From Echinococcus granulosus (taxonomy: Eukaryota > Platyhelminthes > Cestoda > Cyclophyllidea > Taeniidae): a DNA stretch of 64,000 bases. Each line of letters starts with the position of its first letter. Position 1 is the first letter of the stretch. The stretch spans positions 157,150 to 221,149 of the forward strand of contig NW_020170463.1 in NCBI RefSeq assembly GCF_000524195.1, written 5' to 3'. The notes beneath the pieces were generated by a model. The model did not search any database. It saw nothing but the letters and a program-made list of their open reading frames with translations, and had not been told where the DNA came from. The translations under genes and the position numbers were made by a program. Below are positions 40,336-50,057 of this stretch, piece by piece.

Positions 40336-41484
40336 ACAAAATGACCTATACCCTGCCGCCCCGATTTTCTTTACCTCTTTGTGGTATGGCGTCTCGCTCA
40401 TGCCTACAACCCTATGGTCCAACAATACATTGATAAAAAATCAGATTCCTCTTTGAGGTGACTCACGGTGTCACATTCCAGGAGCCTAAAAAGCCTAGGA
40501 AAAGAATAATAGAGCATTTGCAATCCACAAAGACATGAAAGATTTCAAAACCCAATTGACTGTTTGATGGTCATGATTTATGCCAAAATCACCAGCACTA
40601 GTCCTGTTCTGTTAGTAATGGAATCATGAAGGGAAGATGTGTGCTTTACGTATTTAGATGTATAATGGTGCGACAGTACCCTTAACCCTTTGTTTAAGCC
40701 ACTTAGGTCTTCACAGATTGTGCTCCCACCCAGGGCGTAGCAGTAGCCTTTCAGCACAAATGTATGTTAGTAATATCATAATAAATTAGACTTTTAGCTT
40801 CTCAACCTCGCGCTTCATTCTCCTGGAGCGAGTGGACTCTTTGGGTTATATTAAGGCAGGACACAGAGGTCTCGAGAACTCACGTTCCGAGGATAAATCT
40901 TTTCATAAATGGATAGTATACATTCCATCACGAGGTTTGCGTTTACTAAATGCTTTTCACCGAAATGATGCAATCAGGAAGGCATATATCACAACGTATT
41001 TTCTGCCACATTGCAGTAAATTCACACCAATTCGGAGGAAGTTCAGAGTGCTACATTAAAAGCAAAAAATATAGTTTACAAAAGGATTCAGACAGTAAAA
41101 CTAGTAGTGGCTATTTGGACTATGCTAGAGTACTGAACAAATTACATAAATTAAATGAATTGGGTTAAAACAGCACCGATACTAATAAATTTGAGAGCTT
41201 TGCCCAATAAAAAAATGAGATACAAACATATTTTTAGCAATTTAACTGCAAATGCTTGACTTACTTCACAACTTATTTTATTCGAAATGGTAGAATGCAA
41301 TATTTGTTCTAAAATAGTCAGGTGAAGTTTCAGAGAACAAAAAAATTTACAGACATACGGAATGAAAAGCAAAGTAACAAAGGACCTTACAGGCTTCTAA
41401 ACATATTTTTTAGCTCTGACAAATCCTAGTGAACCGTTTGAGCGGATGGTTTTAGGTTCCAGGCGTTTTAAACTGCGGTTGGGA
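40336..41484. other. Intergenic, upstream of ATP5F1D
   Basis: AT-rich, with no recognisable exon. Short frames on both strands at 40.8-41.4 kb have no similarity I can name. The ATP5F1D promoter should lie at its 3' end, but no clear TATA or initiator stands out. Confidence 0.45.
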
Positions 41485-42070
41485 ATGGTAAGCCAATTTT
41501 CTGTATGAGGGTTATTTTTAGTATTTCATTCGCCTGATTCCACGTGTTTGTCGTCCATCTGTCAGCAGAGGCATTTCCACCTCCTCAAATCTGTGTGCGG
41601 AGCTTTACCTTACTTTTGCGTGCCCACGTTCTGTCTTTTACAGCAATGTCGAGGTTAAGCAGGTAGATGTACCTGGTAGTTCTGGCGCCTTTGGTATTCT
41701 TCCGGAGCATGTACCTACTATTGCTACCCTTCGTCCTGGGGTTGTTGGCGTGACTGAGAAGGATGGCGGTGTTAAGAAATATTTTGGTAAATTTATTACT
41801 TCATTTTATTGTCATGAGATGTCATTCGATCTGGCTTGAAGTTTTTTATTTTCAACTGTAGTTAGCAGTGGAACGGTTACAGTCAACGCTGACTCTACTG
41901 TCCAGGTTTTGGCTGAAGAATGCTTCCCTTTGAAGGAAATAGACGCTCAGCTGGTTCGTGATAACTTGGCTAAAGCTCAGTCCCAACTCTCTTTGGCTTC
42001 AACAGAAGAAAAAAAGGTTGAGGCCCAAATTACAATCGAGGCTTATGAGAGTATGCTGGCTGCTTTGTAA
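41485..42070 (+). CDS. ATP5F1D: Mitochondrial ATP synthase subunit delta
   Basis: Delta subunit of the F1 central stalk of mitochondrial ATP synthase (homologue of the bacterial epsilon subunit); it helps couple c-ring rotation to F1 catalysis in the matrix. Exons are 41,485-41,487 (ATG only), 41,522-41,786 and 41,862-42,070, giving 158 residues against about 168 in human. The first ~30 residues are Arg/Ser-rich (MYFIRLIPRVCR, then SRGISTSS), a typical import presequence. The beta-sandwich follows, with VKQVDVPGSSGAFGIL and LRPGVVGV, then KYFVSSGTVTVNADS and the helical C-terminal hairpin from about residue 115. Intron 1 (34 nt, GTAAGC...TTTTTAG) follows the start codon directly; intron 2 is 75 nt. 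The ATG could instead be supplied by a flatworm spliced leader joined at 41,522. Family assignment is very secure; the first exon is inferred. Confidence 0.93.
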
Positions 42071-43647
42071 ATGTAGGAACGTTTTATGAATCTTAGCTAA
42101 TTTCCTAGACAGTTCCTGCCTTTTTCTGTCTTATCAGTAATATTATGGTTTGGGAAAATTAAACGCGTTTAGGCACAGTGATACCAAGCGTTAAATGATC
42201 AATTTTCCATCAGGGGCATAGGTCAGCTTGCAGCTGTGGTTTTAAGTGTTTTAGGTCTTTTTAAGCTAGGCCTACAAGCAGGTAGCACGGTTTTTCTGTG
42301 AGATTATGCGTTTTCTTGATCACCTACCTTGTTATCATTCCTAGGTGACTGTGGTGATTTATTTACACATTCAGGCGACTAAACATCAGGTTATTAGGCT
42401 TAAATTTTGGGATGGCAAGTTAATTTTCGATACCGTTTTCTTATTCTGCCCTGGAATGTCCGAAGTGTCTAGCCCTGACCCGAGTATTTTTATCTCAAAT
42501 TCCTGAAACTATAAGAGATTTTGTGTGTTAGTTTCGAATGTTTTTCGTTCCTTTAATGAGGCGAACTTTTGGCACACATTTTCAGTAAAATCACCTGAGA
42601 CTCACTGAGTCGGCGGGGTGTTGCCAATAGACGAAATCCCTAGTAATATCATTGTCATGAAGTTTTGAATCGCAAGAATGTAGAATTTTTGACGCTGTTT
42701 AAAACTAGCGAGAACTTTTCTGTGGACTGATGGTTCAAAATTGAGTTCCGGTCGTAATGGAATGAGCTACTTATCAACACATTGAGATGCATGAGCGCTT
42801 ATTTCTTCGGTTTGAGGCAGTTTAATACAAATGACAGAGCAGCTTTGTTGATCAACTTTCTCTCAAACAGCAGTGAGATTCCCACAACTCTCAAACGTTT
42901 CGTTTGGTGATAAAGTCAAATTCTGGTCGTTACGAGGCCCACACGTCTAATCTTTCTATGGAGTGGTCAGAACACTAAGAACTTCGTTTTTATTTCTTAT
43001 CACGGGCAAGTAGTACGCACTACGTTTGTCCTACACTAAGAGCAAGGCTTTGAAATTTGTGAGTGCCAAATGACCGGAACGCCGAGGCGGTACACAGGGA
43101 AATGCCAATTTCCTTGAAGGTGTTTACGCCAAGAAGTACATTCACTACTCTTGTTCACCGTTTGGCAGACGTAGGTATTCGAGCTAGCAATCCTTCCCAC
43201 CACGTTCAACTGCAATCACCCCACTTGGGCATACTGGCCAAATAACCGAGGTGACAATACCTAAACTATCAATTTCACCGTATCTTCAGCTTCCAATTTC
43301 TCCTAGAAAAAACCAAGCCGACATGCCGACGGCCGTCACCAAACAAAATTCTGTAATTCCTACTGCAAATCCGGTCTGGACTGAGGTCCCATCGCTGAGT
43401 GGGATAGAAAACATACCAGTAAGCTGGTGAGCAGGATTGATGTCACTTGGATTACCCAAGAGAAGGTACTTTATTCAGGCGAAAAAATTCATTTATTTTA
43501 CTGCAATATCAGGATTCTGGTTTTAAATGCGAAGGCCCTGTTCCACAATTTGTATTATCCCCTCAGACGAAAAGGGCCTGAGCGCATTGGATACATCACC
43601 TGCAATGTGAATGCGTCAAATTAATTCACAATGCAAAGGGTCCGTTT
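42071..43647. other. Intergenic region between convergent genes
   Basis: Holds the 3' ends of ATP5F1D and INTS15. An ATTAAA-type poly(A) signal lies at about 42,157 for the plus-strand gene. Two small plus-strand frames (43,063-43,245 and 43,427-43,624) have no similarity I can name. Confidence 0.45.
43492..43497 (-). terminator. Poly(A) signal of INTS15
   Basis: AATAAA on the minus strand, about 150 nt past the INTS15 stop codon, followed by AT-rich sequence. It is the first canonical signal downstream of that gene. Confidence 0.5.
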
Positions 43648-45049
43648 CTAAAGTAGGAAACAACTTAGCACACCGGAATCACATTCGAGCAGACGGCCAC
43701 TTCGCCAGCAGATGAACACCAGTTCAGCTATTCGTATCAGAAAGAGTTCTGAGCAGACACCTTCCGCAAAAACTGCACCAAAACGACTAAGCAAAGGTTT
43801 AAGTTCTGTGGAGAATTTTAGTCGCCACATAATAGGCACCATGTCCGCGGCCATTCCACTCGAATTCCGCGAATGCTTGCCACGATTCAAGGGAGTTGCA
43901 AAATTCTAAAACAGATGCTTGGTATCGACAAATCAAGTCCCAAAAATACTACTAGTAGCAGGGTATCTCACCTCCAGTAATTCACAATGAAGTTCTGCTA
44001 AAAGAGAAGCAACGGGTTCGCTTAAATCCTGACTACAGTGGAAGAAACATACACTCAACTCAACCTCGAACCGACGGAAATCAAGAAATACACCGATATC
44101 CGTACCAATTTGATGATAAAACTGTTAGCCACACAAGCCCACGTACAGGATGCCAAGCCTCTGCCAAGAGAAGGGGCCAATCCTGCCCCTTGACTTTAGA
44201 CATATCGAGAAAACGGGGCGGATTGCTTAAAAAGAACGTTTTCCAATCGACTGTAGTCCAGTCCTGACGAACAACCTGCGCAGGACTACTTTTCAGCCAG
44301 ATAATTAAGATTTCGATCACTAATGGGGGCGGAAATAGCTCCTTCTCACCTACAATTCAATTATATTTGGACATAACCCACCTTGAATAAACGGCGTTGA
44401 GTAGGCTAAAGTGACGCCTGAAACGAGAGCTGAGACGAAGAGAGGAGACAAACGAAGGAGATTGATGAAGGGTTTGTCGAATATAGCCGCGTTAGAAAAG
44501 TCGGCATTCTCGTGCAAGTCTTTGCAGACTTCTGACATCCCGTCAACAGTCATCAGGCTATCGAAAATGCGCCGAATGAAACTCGAGACTGGTCGAGCAG
44601 CTTCGACTAGTCTCTCATCCAAAAGACAGTAATCTTTGGAAGAAGAAAGCGACTGAATCACTAGAAATATTTGCCCCTAAATAGATAATTAAGTAAAAAA
44701 CAATCACCTTTAACCAGACCGCGACCAAATCGAGCAGAGGTGTCAAACCAACGCATATGGCCAATTGAGTCAGCCTAATAAGAAATTGTTCTCGGAGTGG
44801 ATTGACGTTAAATCCACAGGGGAAAAGTAGATGAAAAACCATCCTCCGAACCTCTTCTTCACATGTCGTTGTGAAGTGATCAGCGAAGGCGTCCAATAGT
44901 TCAAGGGATTCTAGATCATTTGGAACCTCACCATTCACTAAGAATAGCTTATCAAGCATATGCTGAATGGTTTCGAAGTTTATTGTATTGTCTCGACAAG
45001 CACATTCAAAGCTCTGCAGCGAGTCCCGGCATGCGGCAGCGATGGCCAT
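43648..45049 (-). CDS. INTS15: Integrator complex subunit 15 (C7orf26)
   Basis: INTS15 is a recently assigned subunit of Integrator, the nuclear complex that cleaves snRNA 3' ends and attenuates RNA polymerase II. Exons on the minus strand are 45,049-44,708, 44,676-44,382, 44,349-44,094, 44,032-43,972 and 43,905-43,648, giving 403 residues against 449 in human. Similarity runs the whole length. Exon 1 carries DLESLELLDAFADHF and VRRMVFHLLFP, matching the human LQELQLLEIM and VRQIIFSSLF region. Exon 3 carries FPPPLVIEILIIWL, matching IPPMDLLEMIVTWI. Exon 5 carries RIAELVFICWRSGRLLECD, matching the RLAQALQVAMASGALLCTRDD region. It lacks the human Pro/His-rich tail. Introns 1 and 2 are only 31 and 32 nt; the others are 61 and 66 nt. 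All phases agree. Confidence 0.85.
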
Positions 45050-45070
45050 AGTGCACCGAAAGATTCCACA
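45050..45070. promoter_or_regulatory. 21-bp gap between divergent start codons
   Basis: Only 21 bp separate the INTS15 ATG (minus, 45,049) from the ATG of the 90-residue gene (plus, 45,071). Transcription of the two must initiate inside each other's coding region, or one or both mRNAs must acquire their 5' end by trans-splicing. No TATA or CCAAT element fits in the gap. Confidence 0.5.
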
Positions 45071-46112
45071 ATGACAAAGGCTAAATGGTCCCCTCTACCT
45101 ATCCGTGATTTGCAGTTGATTGCGTCAAGGTAATATACGGTTGTTTATGCAAAAAAAACCAATGGGTTATCATGCCCAAAATTAAACGGGGTAAATCTAT
45201 GCTACAAGACTGTTTATTATTTGCTGAAAAATTTTATGTTGACTGACAGGTCAAACAAGAATAGGAAAAAGTTATTTATAGGAAATTAAAATCAAATTTA
45301 ATGTTTATCACACTTTTAAGCCCATAATTACTTTAGCGTTAAACTCAAAATGGCTTATTTTAAGCGCACTTTTATAGTCTGCCTGTGTAGCATTAGCGCC
45401 TGGCATTTGAAAAATATCGTCAGAAAATTGAAAATGCACAGCGTTATAACGCAAGGGTAATTTAACACATAAAATTATGTAGCATATATACTTGACGTGT
45501 TTTGCCTCTAAAGGGCAAAGATTTTGGAAGCACGAAACTCACAAAGGGTTCTTCACTACTTACGCGTTCTGAAGTGATTTTTGCCCGTAAATCGGACAAA
45601 ATCCCAAAAGAACCAGTAAAATAAAACTTTGAAATAGTTGGAAACTCAAAACACTCCTAGAATTTTACTCTAGGTTAATCCATGCCTACAAACCGTAACA
45701 CGTGACAATTCCGCACATTAAAAAGCTGTAAAGCTTGTGTCACCTAGTTTTCGAAATACCCAAAAATGTATTTATGTTTAGAAAATATCATTTTAGATGT
45801 TTTTCTTCCAGGGAAACAGTAATACTAAATGACTGCCTAACTCATATGCATTTCTATATAGCTAATTCTCTGAAATGCGCATTTCTGAAGAGGTATTTTC
45901 GTAACCTTAAAACCTACTATTTTTCAATTTTTTTCTTCTTTGCTTTGTAAGGAATAAAATAGCGCTTTTTGTATTCTAGGTATGGTGGCACACGTTTTGT
46001 TGGTCTTATTTCACAGCATTTCCCGCTGGGCGCTCGCGGCGTGACCATACCGGGCTCGCGGCAGGCTATCTCTGCTGCTATGCTCGCTTTCTTCATTTTA
46101 ATACTTGCTTGA
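45071..46112 (+). CDS. Unrecognised 90-residue protein with hydrophobic C-terminus
   Basis: Three exons with good splice sites and consistent phases: 45,071-45,129, 45,812-45,892 and 45,980-46,112. Both junctions fall inside an arginine codon (AG|G). The N-terminus (MTKAKWSPLPIRDLQL) is basic. The middle is Cys/His-containing (LNDCLTHMHFY, LKCAFLKR), then comes a glycine-rich segment (YGGTRFVGLISQHFP and ARGVTIPGSRQ). The last 14 residues (SAAMLAFFILILA) are hydrophobic, which suggests a tail-anchored or short membrane protein. I do not recognise a family. Introns are 682 and 87 nt. It starts 21 bp from INTS15 and ends 20 nt before the SLC25A51-like ATG. The coding call rests on exon structure and composition rather than homology. 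Confidence 0.6.
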
Positions 46113-46121
46113 TAACTTCAG

Positions 46122-46132
46122 AGCAACCAGAA
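46122..46132 (+). promoter_or_regulatory. Candidate trans-splice acceptor and short leader
   Basis: TTCAG ends at 46,121, preceded by a pyrimidine-rich run (CTTTCTTCATTTT) that is also the 3' end of the upstream coding sequence. Splicing here would leave an 11-nt leader before the ATG at 46,133. It could serve spliced-leader addition to a downstream cistron. Inference only. Confidence 0.35.
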
Positions 46133-47029
46133 ATGCCTGGTCTCGCACTGCAGAAAGGTGACGGTAATGTGACATCTTTAATCACTGATGAGGAGAGTGG
46201 ATTACTTATACCCAGGGAATACATATGTGGTGGTATTGCATCAATGATTAACGTAGTTGTGGTCTTCCCGTTGCACAAAACAGTTTTCTTCCAACAATTG
46301 GAGGGTATAAAGTGGTCCGAAGCATTTATGCGGTTGCGGAGGGAAGGACTGTGGCAAGTCTACCGAGGTGTTGTTCCACCTCTTCTTCAGCGTGCTTCCT
46401 CGGCATCTGTGATGTTTGGTTTTCAAAGTCAATCTCAGAGGTTTCTCTACAGGCATCAGGGTAGGATGGATATCCCTCTTTACATCCAAACTATTCTTTC
46501 CGCTACGATGGCTGGCTGCCTAGAGGCCTCTTTAACGCCCTTCGAGCGGGTGCAAACGCTTCTCCAATCCTCTAATAAATCACGCATGTACAAGAACACA
46601 CCTTACGCTCTTTCTAGTCTGTACAAATCCTATGGATTCCGGGAACTATATCGTGGTTTTACCCCGATCCTTCTGCGCAATTGTATCGGTGATATATTAT
46701 ATTTTAGTGGGAAGGAGTGGCTACGTGGCAAGAGTCATTCTGAAGACCTTCCGTTCGGTAAACGCCGTCTGACAGATTTTGTGATTGGTGGGTTCTTGGG
46801 CTCCACTATTGGGGCAGCCATATTTCCTTTGAATGTCGTCAAAACACAGATGCAGTCCACTGTAGGTACAGGATCTAAAAGCCTCAGATATGCTCTGCTC
46901 AGTCTATTAAACGAACGGGAGCATGCAAAGATTGCTCGGTTGTACAGCGGACTTCCTGCCAATTTCTTTCGGTCCCTGCTCTCATGGGGTGTTATCACCA
47001 TGATGTACGAGTGGCTGCTTACCTTATGA
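46133..47029 (+). CDS. SLC25A51: SLC25A51-like mitochondrial NAD+ carrier
   Basis: Mitochondrial carrier family protein closest to vertebrate SLC25A51/52 (MCART1), which brings NAD+ into the matrix across the inner membrane. It is a single uninterrupted exon encoding 298 residues, the usual family length. The three carrier repeats are visible: FPLHKTVFFQQL in repeat 1 (human FPIQKVLFRQQL), TPFERVQTLLQ in repeat 2 (identical to human apart from one residue) and FPLNVVKTQMQS in repeat 3 (human FPINVVKTRIQS). The atypical repeat 1 signature, without the acidic residue of PX[DE]XX[KR], is shared with SLC25A51. Other matches are YRGVVPPLLQ and RSLLSWGVI near the end. The frame stays open upstream of 46,133 but has no ATG, so this ATG is the first usable one. 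It follows the stop of the previous gene by 20 nt. NAD+ transport is inferred from orthology. Confidence 0.9.
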   Translation: MPGLALQKGDGNVTSLITDEESGLLIPREYICGGIASMINVVVVFPLHKTVFFQQLEGIKWSEAFMRLRREGLWQVYRGVVPPLLQRASSASVMFGFQSQSQRFLYRHQGRMDIPLYIQTILSATMAGCLEASLTPFERVQTLLQSSNKSRMYKNTPYALSSLYKSYGFRELYRGFTPILLRNCIGDILYFSGKEWLRGKSHSEDLPFGKRRLTDFVIGGFLGSTIGAAIFPLNVVKTQMQSTVGTGSKSLRYALLSLLNEREHAKIARLYSGLPANFFRSLLSWGVITMMYEWLLTL

Positions 47030-47699
47030 GAAAGTATTTCCCCTGTCTATCTGCTTTTCTGTACAGTGCAACCGATTCTACACCTTGTCCGCTACTCTCT
47101 TAGATTTGGATCGGGCTATTCCCGCAAGTTGTTTTGTATCTTTTGTAATCTATTTTTCAAAAGTAGTCATTATTACTAGTGCTTGTTTTTTACGTTATTT
47201 TATCTGTTAACGGTGTCGCATTATAAATTACGAGTTGATAGACAATTTACGAACACAGTACCTCGCTGGCGCTTATTTCGAGTAGTTCCTGTAATTGGTC
47301 GGTGATTCTAAGGTTTTTTTTTTAATTGTGAATTTGGTCGCTCTGCATCGTCGAGCTATTGTTTTAGAAACTCAGGAGAAATGCAAGCGGCTAGTAAAGG
47401 GTCAACTGAACATGCTCTGGGGGGGTTGTTTTTGCCCCGAGGTGGCGCTAGGTTGTGGTTGCATTTATGGCCTAGGTGCTTGAGATGAGTTGAGTTGTTG
47501 CGCTTCATTGTGCTTGGGGAGATTTCTGATTAAATAACTGGGTAAGAGGATAACCTACCCCACAGTGTTGAAATTTAGATTTAGTTGTACTGTGGTGTTG
47601 GTGGTGTGTTCTCAAGAGCACTTGAAAGGCCTCCGAACACAGCTGGAATCCATCAATCGGTTTTCTCGAACAAAAGGTGTAAAAATGCTACTAGGGTCT
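47030..47699. other. Intergenic, 3' UTR and spacer
   Basis: Contains the 3' end of the carrier gene. No canonical AATAAA was spotted close to the stop codon. No further exon is recognised. Confidence 0.45.
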
Positions 47700-48700
47700 C
47701 CAACGCCTTGTTTAGTTCTTCGTTTTGGCTACGCGGGCACTTACGGCCTGGCTATTGGACTTTCACAGGAAGGTCATGATATATGGGCCATGTCAGTAGC
47801 CCCCCAGTCCTTCTGCAGTAGTAGTTGTGAATTCTTTCGACTTCAGGAAAGATCTGGGGCCCTGCATTTGTGGCAGCTGAAAGTGTGCACGACCTCAAAA
47901 GGCAACTGCCTCAACTTCTATTGCTAAATGTTAAACCTTAACGCTATGGGGGAGGGGCATCTGCTGTAAAAGGGAGAAGCTGTGACGACCCCTAACAGAA
48001 GGAATGAAAGTGATGTCCCCCTTCTGCAACTAACCACAGAGCCGTGTTCTGCATAAATACTATTAGCAACTGATTTGTCACTAGCCTTGGCCATGAATCA
48101 TCTGGCAAAGTTCGTTACGAAGCTGTCAGCAGTACCTCTATGAAGATGTCAAGTGAGTACGCCACAACTTGCCACCTCTCTACTAGCTGGACAGGACCCA
48201 GATATATTGAAGTGAAGTAGGAACAAAGTACCAAGGAGAAGCGGGTGCCAAACGCTGTTTCCTCAAAACTATTCTAAACCTCATCCATTACTAGAGGACT
48301 CTGCATTTAGGCCAGTATTCTTACCCCTAGCGATGGGCATAGGAGATGGCCAGTGCCCAAACCCTTTCCCAATGCAGTATCCAACCACGACGAAGTTCTT
48401 TATCCAGCAAAATAGCTAAGAGGAATCAGTGACGTTGTGGCTAGATAACTTCTCAGCCATGCGCGATTTCGATGCGCAGCTGATTTGTGGGTGTTTTACT
48501 TACAACTTCGATCACAGTGTGATGGTTAATGTGGGAAATCACCCAGGGAGAGCTCCGCGGACAACGCTCAAAGGTGTATTTAATCCTTCACTTTGGTTGC
48601 GCGGGCACTTAAGGCTCGGACACTGCACTTCCGCAGAGTGGCACATTCTCTGGCCAAGTCGGAGTGCCACATTTATTTTTCACTTTACAATACATCATTT
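47700..48700 (+). mobile_element. TRIM-like element 2
   Basis: A segment beginning near TTCGTTTTGGCTACGCGGGC (about 47,718) recurs directly near 48,589 as TTCACTTTGGTTGCGCGGGC, followed in both by CACTTA and GGC. The interior aligns with TRIM-like element 1 (26.8-27.7 kb): TTAAACCTTAACG near 47,930, GCAAAGTTCGTTACG near 48,108, and ACCTCTATGAAGATG near 48,136. Open frames in it (for example 47,565-47,927) are not conserved in the other copy. Direct terminal repeats around a non-coding interior fit a TRIM. Precise ends and target-site duplication are not determined. Confidence 0.5.
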
Positions 48701-48948
48701 GGATGCCTGCTCGATGGTCGTCCTTTGCAAGTACTGCACTTCAGTTTTGCATGTTGGCTTTACTTAATTCACTAGCTGCAGATATTCCTTATCATCAACG
48801 TCACTTCTTTTCAGTTAATTATAGAAATTCGTTTAAAATTGGCGGGGTTGGGGAATGGGACACCTAAGTAGATTATTGTAATACTTATGTTGTTTTAATG
48901 TGCCTTTCAGGGAGGAGGGAGGCAGGAAATTCGAACCTGGTAACTGGA
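48701..48948. other. Intergenic, nothing recognised
   Basis: AT-rich spacer between the TRIM-like element and the assembly gap. No gene features. Confidence 0.4.
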
Positions 48949-49048
48949 NNNNNNNNNNNNNNNNNNNNNNNNNNNNNNNNNNNNNNNNNNNNNNNNNNNN
49001 NNNNNNNNNNNNNNNNNNNNNNNNNNNNNNNNNNNNNNNNNNNNNNNN
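48949..49048. other. Assembly gap (100 N)
   Basis: Exactly 100 N. It interrupts a minus-strand open frame that otherwise looks coding, so part of that unit is missing from the assembly. Confidence 0.97.
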
Positions 49049-49254
49049 TATTTCATCCGCACCCTGGTGTCTACCAAGTATAGCTGTTCATGATTTTCAT
49101 TAACAAGTGTTGTAGCTATAAAATATTTGGTGTATCTCTCATCCACCTCAGCCTTCATACCCTTGGATCGCGCAGGCGGGTCAGACGGGAATGTTTCATT
49201 GGGTAGTGGTAGTAAAGATGGTTCACGTATACCCGTAGTCCCAGTGTAATACAT
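49049..49254 (-). CDS. Unrecognised open frame running into gap
   Basis: From a true ATG at 49,254 the minus strand stays open for 68 codons, until the N-gap. The translation begins MYYTGTTGIREPSLLPLPNE and continues with TFPSDPPARSKG and VDERYTKYF. The balanced composition, with many Pro, Glu and Tyr residues, resembles real protein more than the neighbouring noise frames. I do not recognise the family. It may belong with the frame at 49,656-50,057 on the same strand. Exon boundaries are unknown. Confidence 0.35.
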
Positions 49255-49655
49255 TTGGGGGTACGTGATTAAAAATTTAAGTTACTAAAATGCCGGTAGA
49301 ATTTGCATTTTGAAATACAGTGCGAAACAAACAGTATACACACATAAATCATCTGCAATACAGCGGCTGCTTAACGCTCCAACTATTTGGTTTTAAAAAA
49401 GCGCCAAAATTAACAGCAACTCGATGCAGTCATAAAAACCAATTATATTCTCGAAATCATGGAACTAAGACAAGCAATCCTATCGGTTGAGTTCACCATT
49501 TACGTTCAGGGAAATCACCTCGTTCACTCATTGGTCATTAATGTGGTGTTGGGGTGCAATGTAAGGATGTCTTTCCCGCTCGTCGTAAAGGAATTCTTTA
49601 TCTTCACAGCACAAAATAAGGAAGCTTTTGGTTCAGTAAGCGGTTATTTCGACTA
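49255..49655. other. Spacer between two minus-strand frames
   Basis: If the two minus-strand frames are one gene, this is an intron. A 70-codon plus-strand frame from an ATG at 49,459 has no similarity I can name. Confidence 0.35.
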
Positions 49656-50057
49656 TCATCTCCTCTTATGAGCTTGTGTGATGTCTGGGTTATGATGTCG
49701 AATCCTGTCATTTAATAATTTTACTATCTGGACTGCGTTACCGAAATTATTACGCAAGGGTACTAATTCATTTTGGTTAATGTTATAGCTCCAAATCATT
49801 TGATTTAATATAGGAGAATTTGGTGTCTCTGTTTCTTTGTCCCGTCCTATTACTACGTCTTTCCACCTAGGAATACGGAAAGGTTCTTTACTTTTATCCC
49901 AGTGGTACATCTCAGAATGATCAACTGGCGGTTGTTGGATTATGTGATGCTTTATTATCCTTCTCCAATTTTTTCCTAACTTCATGTACCGCTTTGCACA
50001 CACGTAATGGAAAGCGCTATTTCCACCGAATTTCTGACGATGTTTGGGGCGTCTTGG
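49656..50057 (-). CDS. Unrecognised open frame, possible gene
   Basis: The minus strand is open for 134 codons after an in-frame TAA at 50,058-50,060. The first internal ATG gives about 109 residues (starting MKLGKNWRRIIKHH). Upstream residues RRPKHRQKFGGNSAFHYVC also look protein-like. Notable segments are EPFRIPRWKDVVIGRDKE and QMIWSYNINQNELVPLRN, then NDRIRHHNPD before the stop. The latter half is weakly alignable with the minus-strand frame at 56,078-56,365, which suggests a duplicated unit. It lies just upstream of, and antisense to, the first CCZ1 exon found. No family recognised; it could be a lineage-specific gene or decayed transposon coding sequence. Confidence 0.4.
   Translation of the reverse strand, partial: PRRPKHRQKFGGNSAFHYVCAKRYMKLGKNWRRIIKHHIIQQPPVDHSEMYHWDKSKEPFRIPRWKDVVIGRDKETETPNSPILNQMIWSYNINQNELVPLRNNFGNAVQIVKLLNDRIRHHNPDITQAHKRR

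Noticed and set aside
45735..45950. 71-codon frame read as its own small gene
   Set aside because: Its central part coincides with exon 2 of the 90-residue gene in the same frame. The flanks are intron sequence with GT and AG at the expected places.
46109..46132. Extension of the carrier protein upstream to 46,109
   Set aside because: The codon there is TTG and the segment overlaps the end of the upstream gene. The first ATG is at 46,133.
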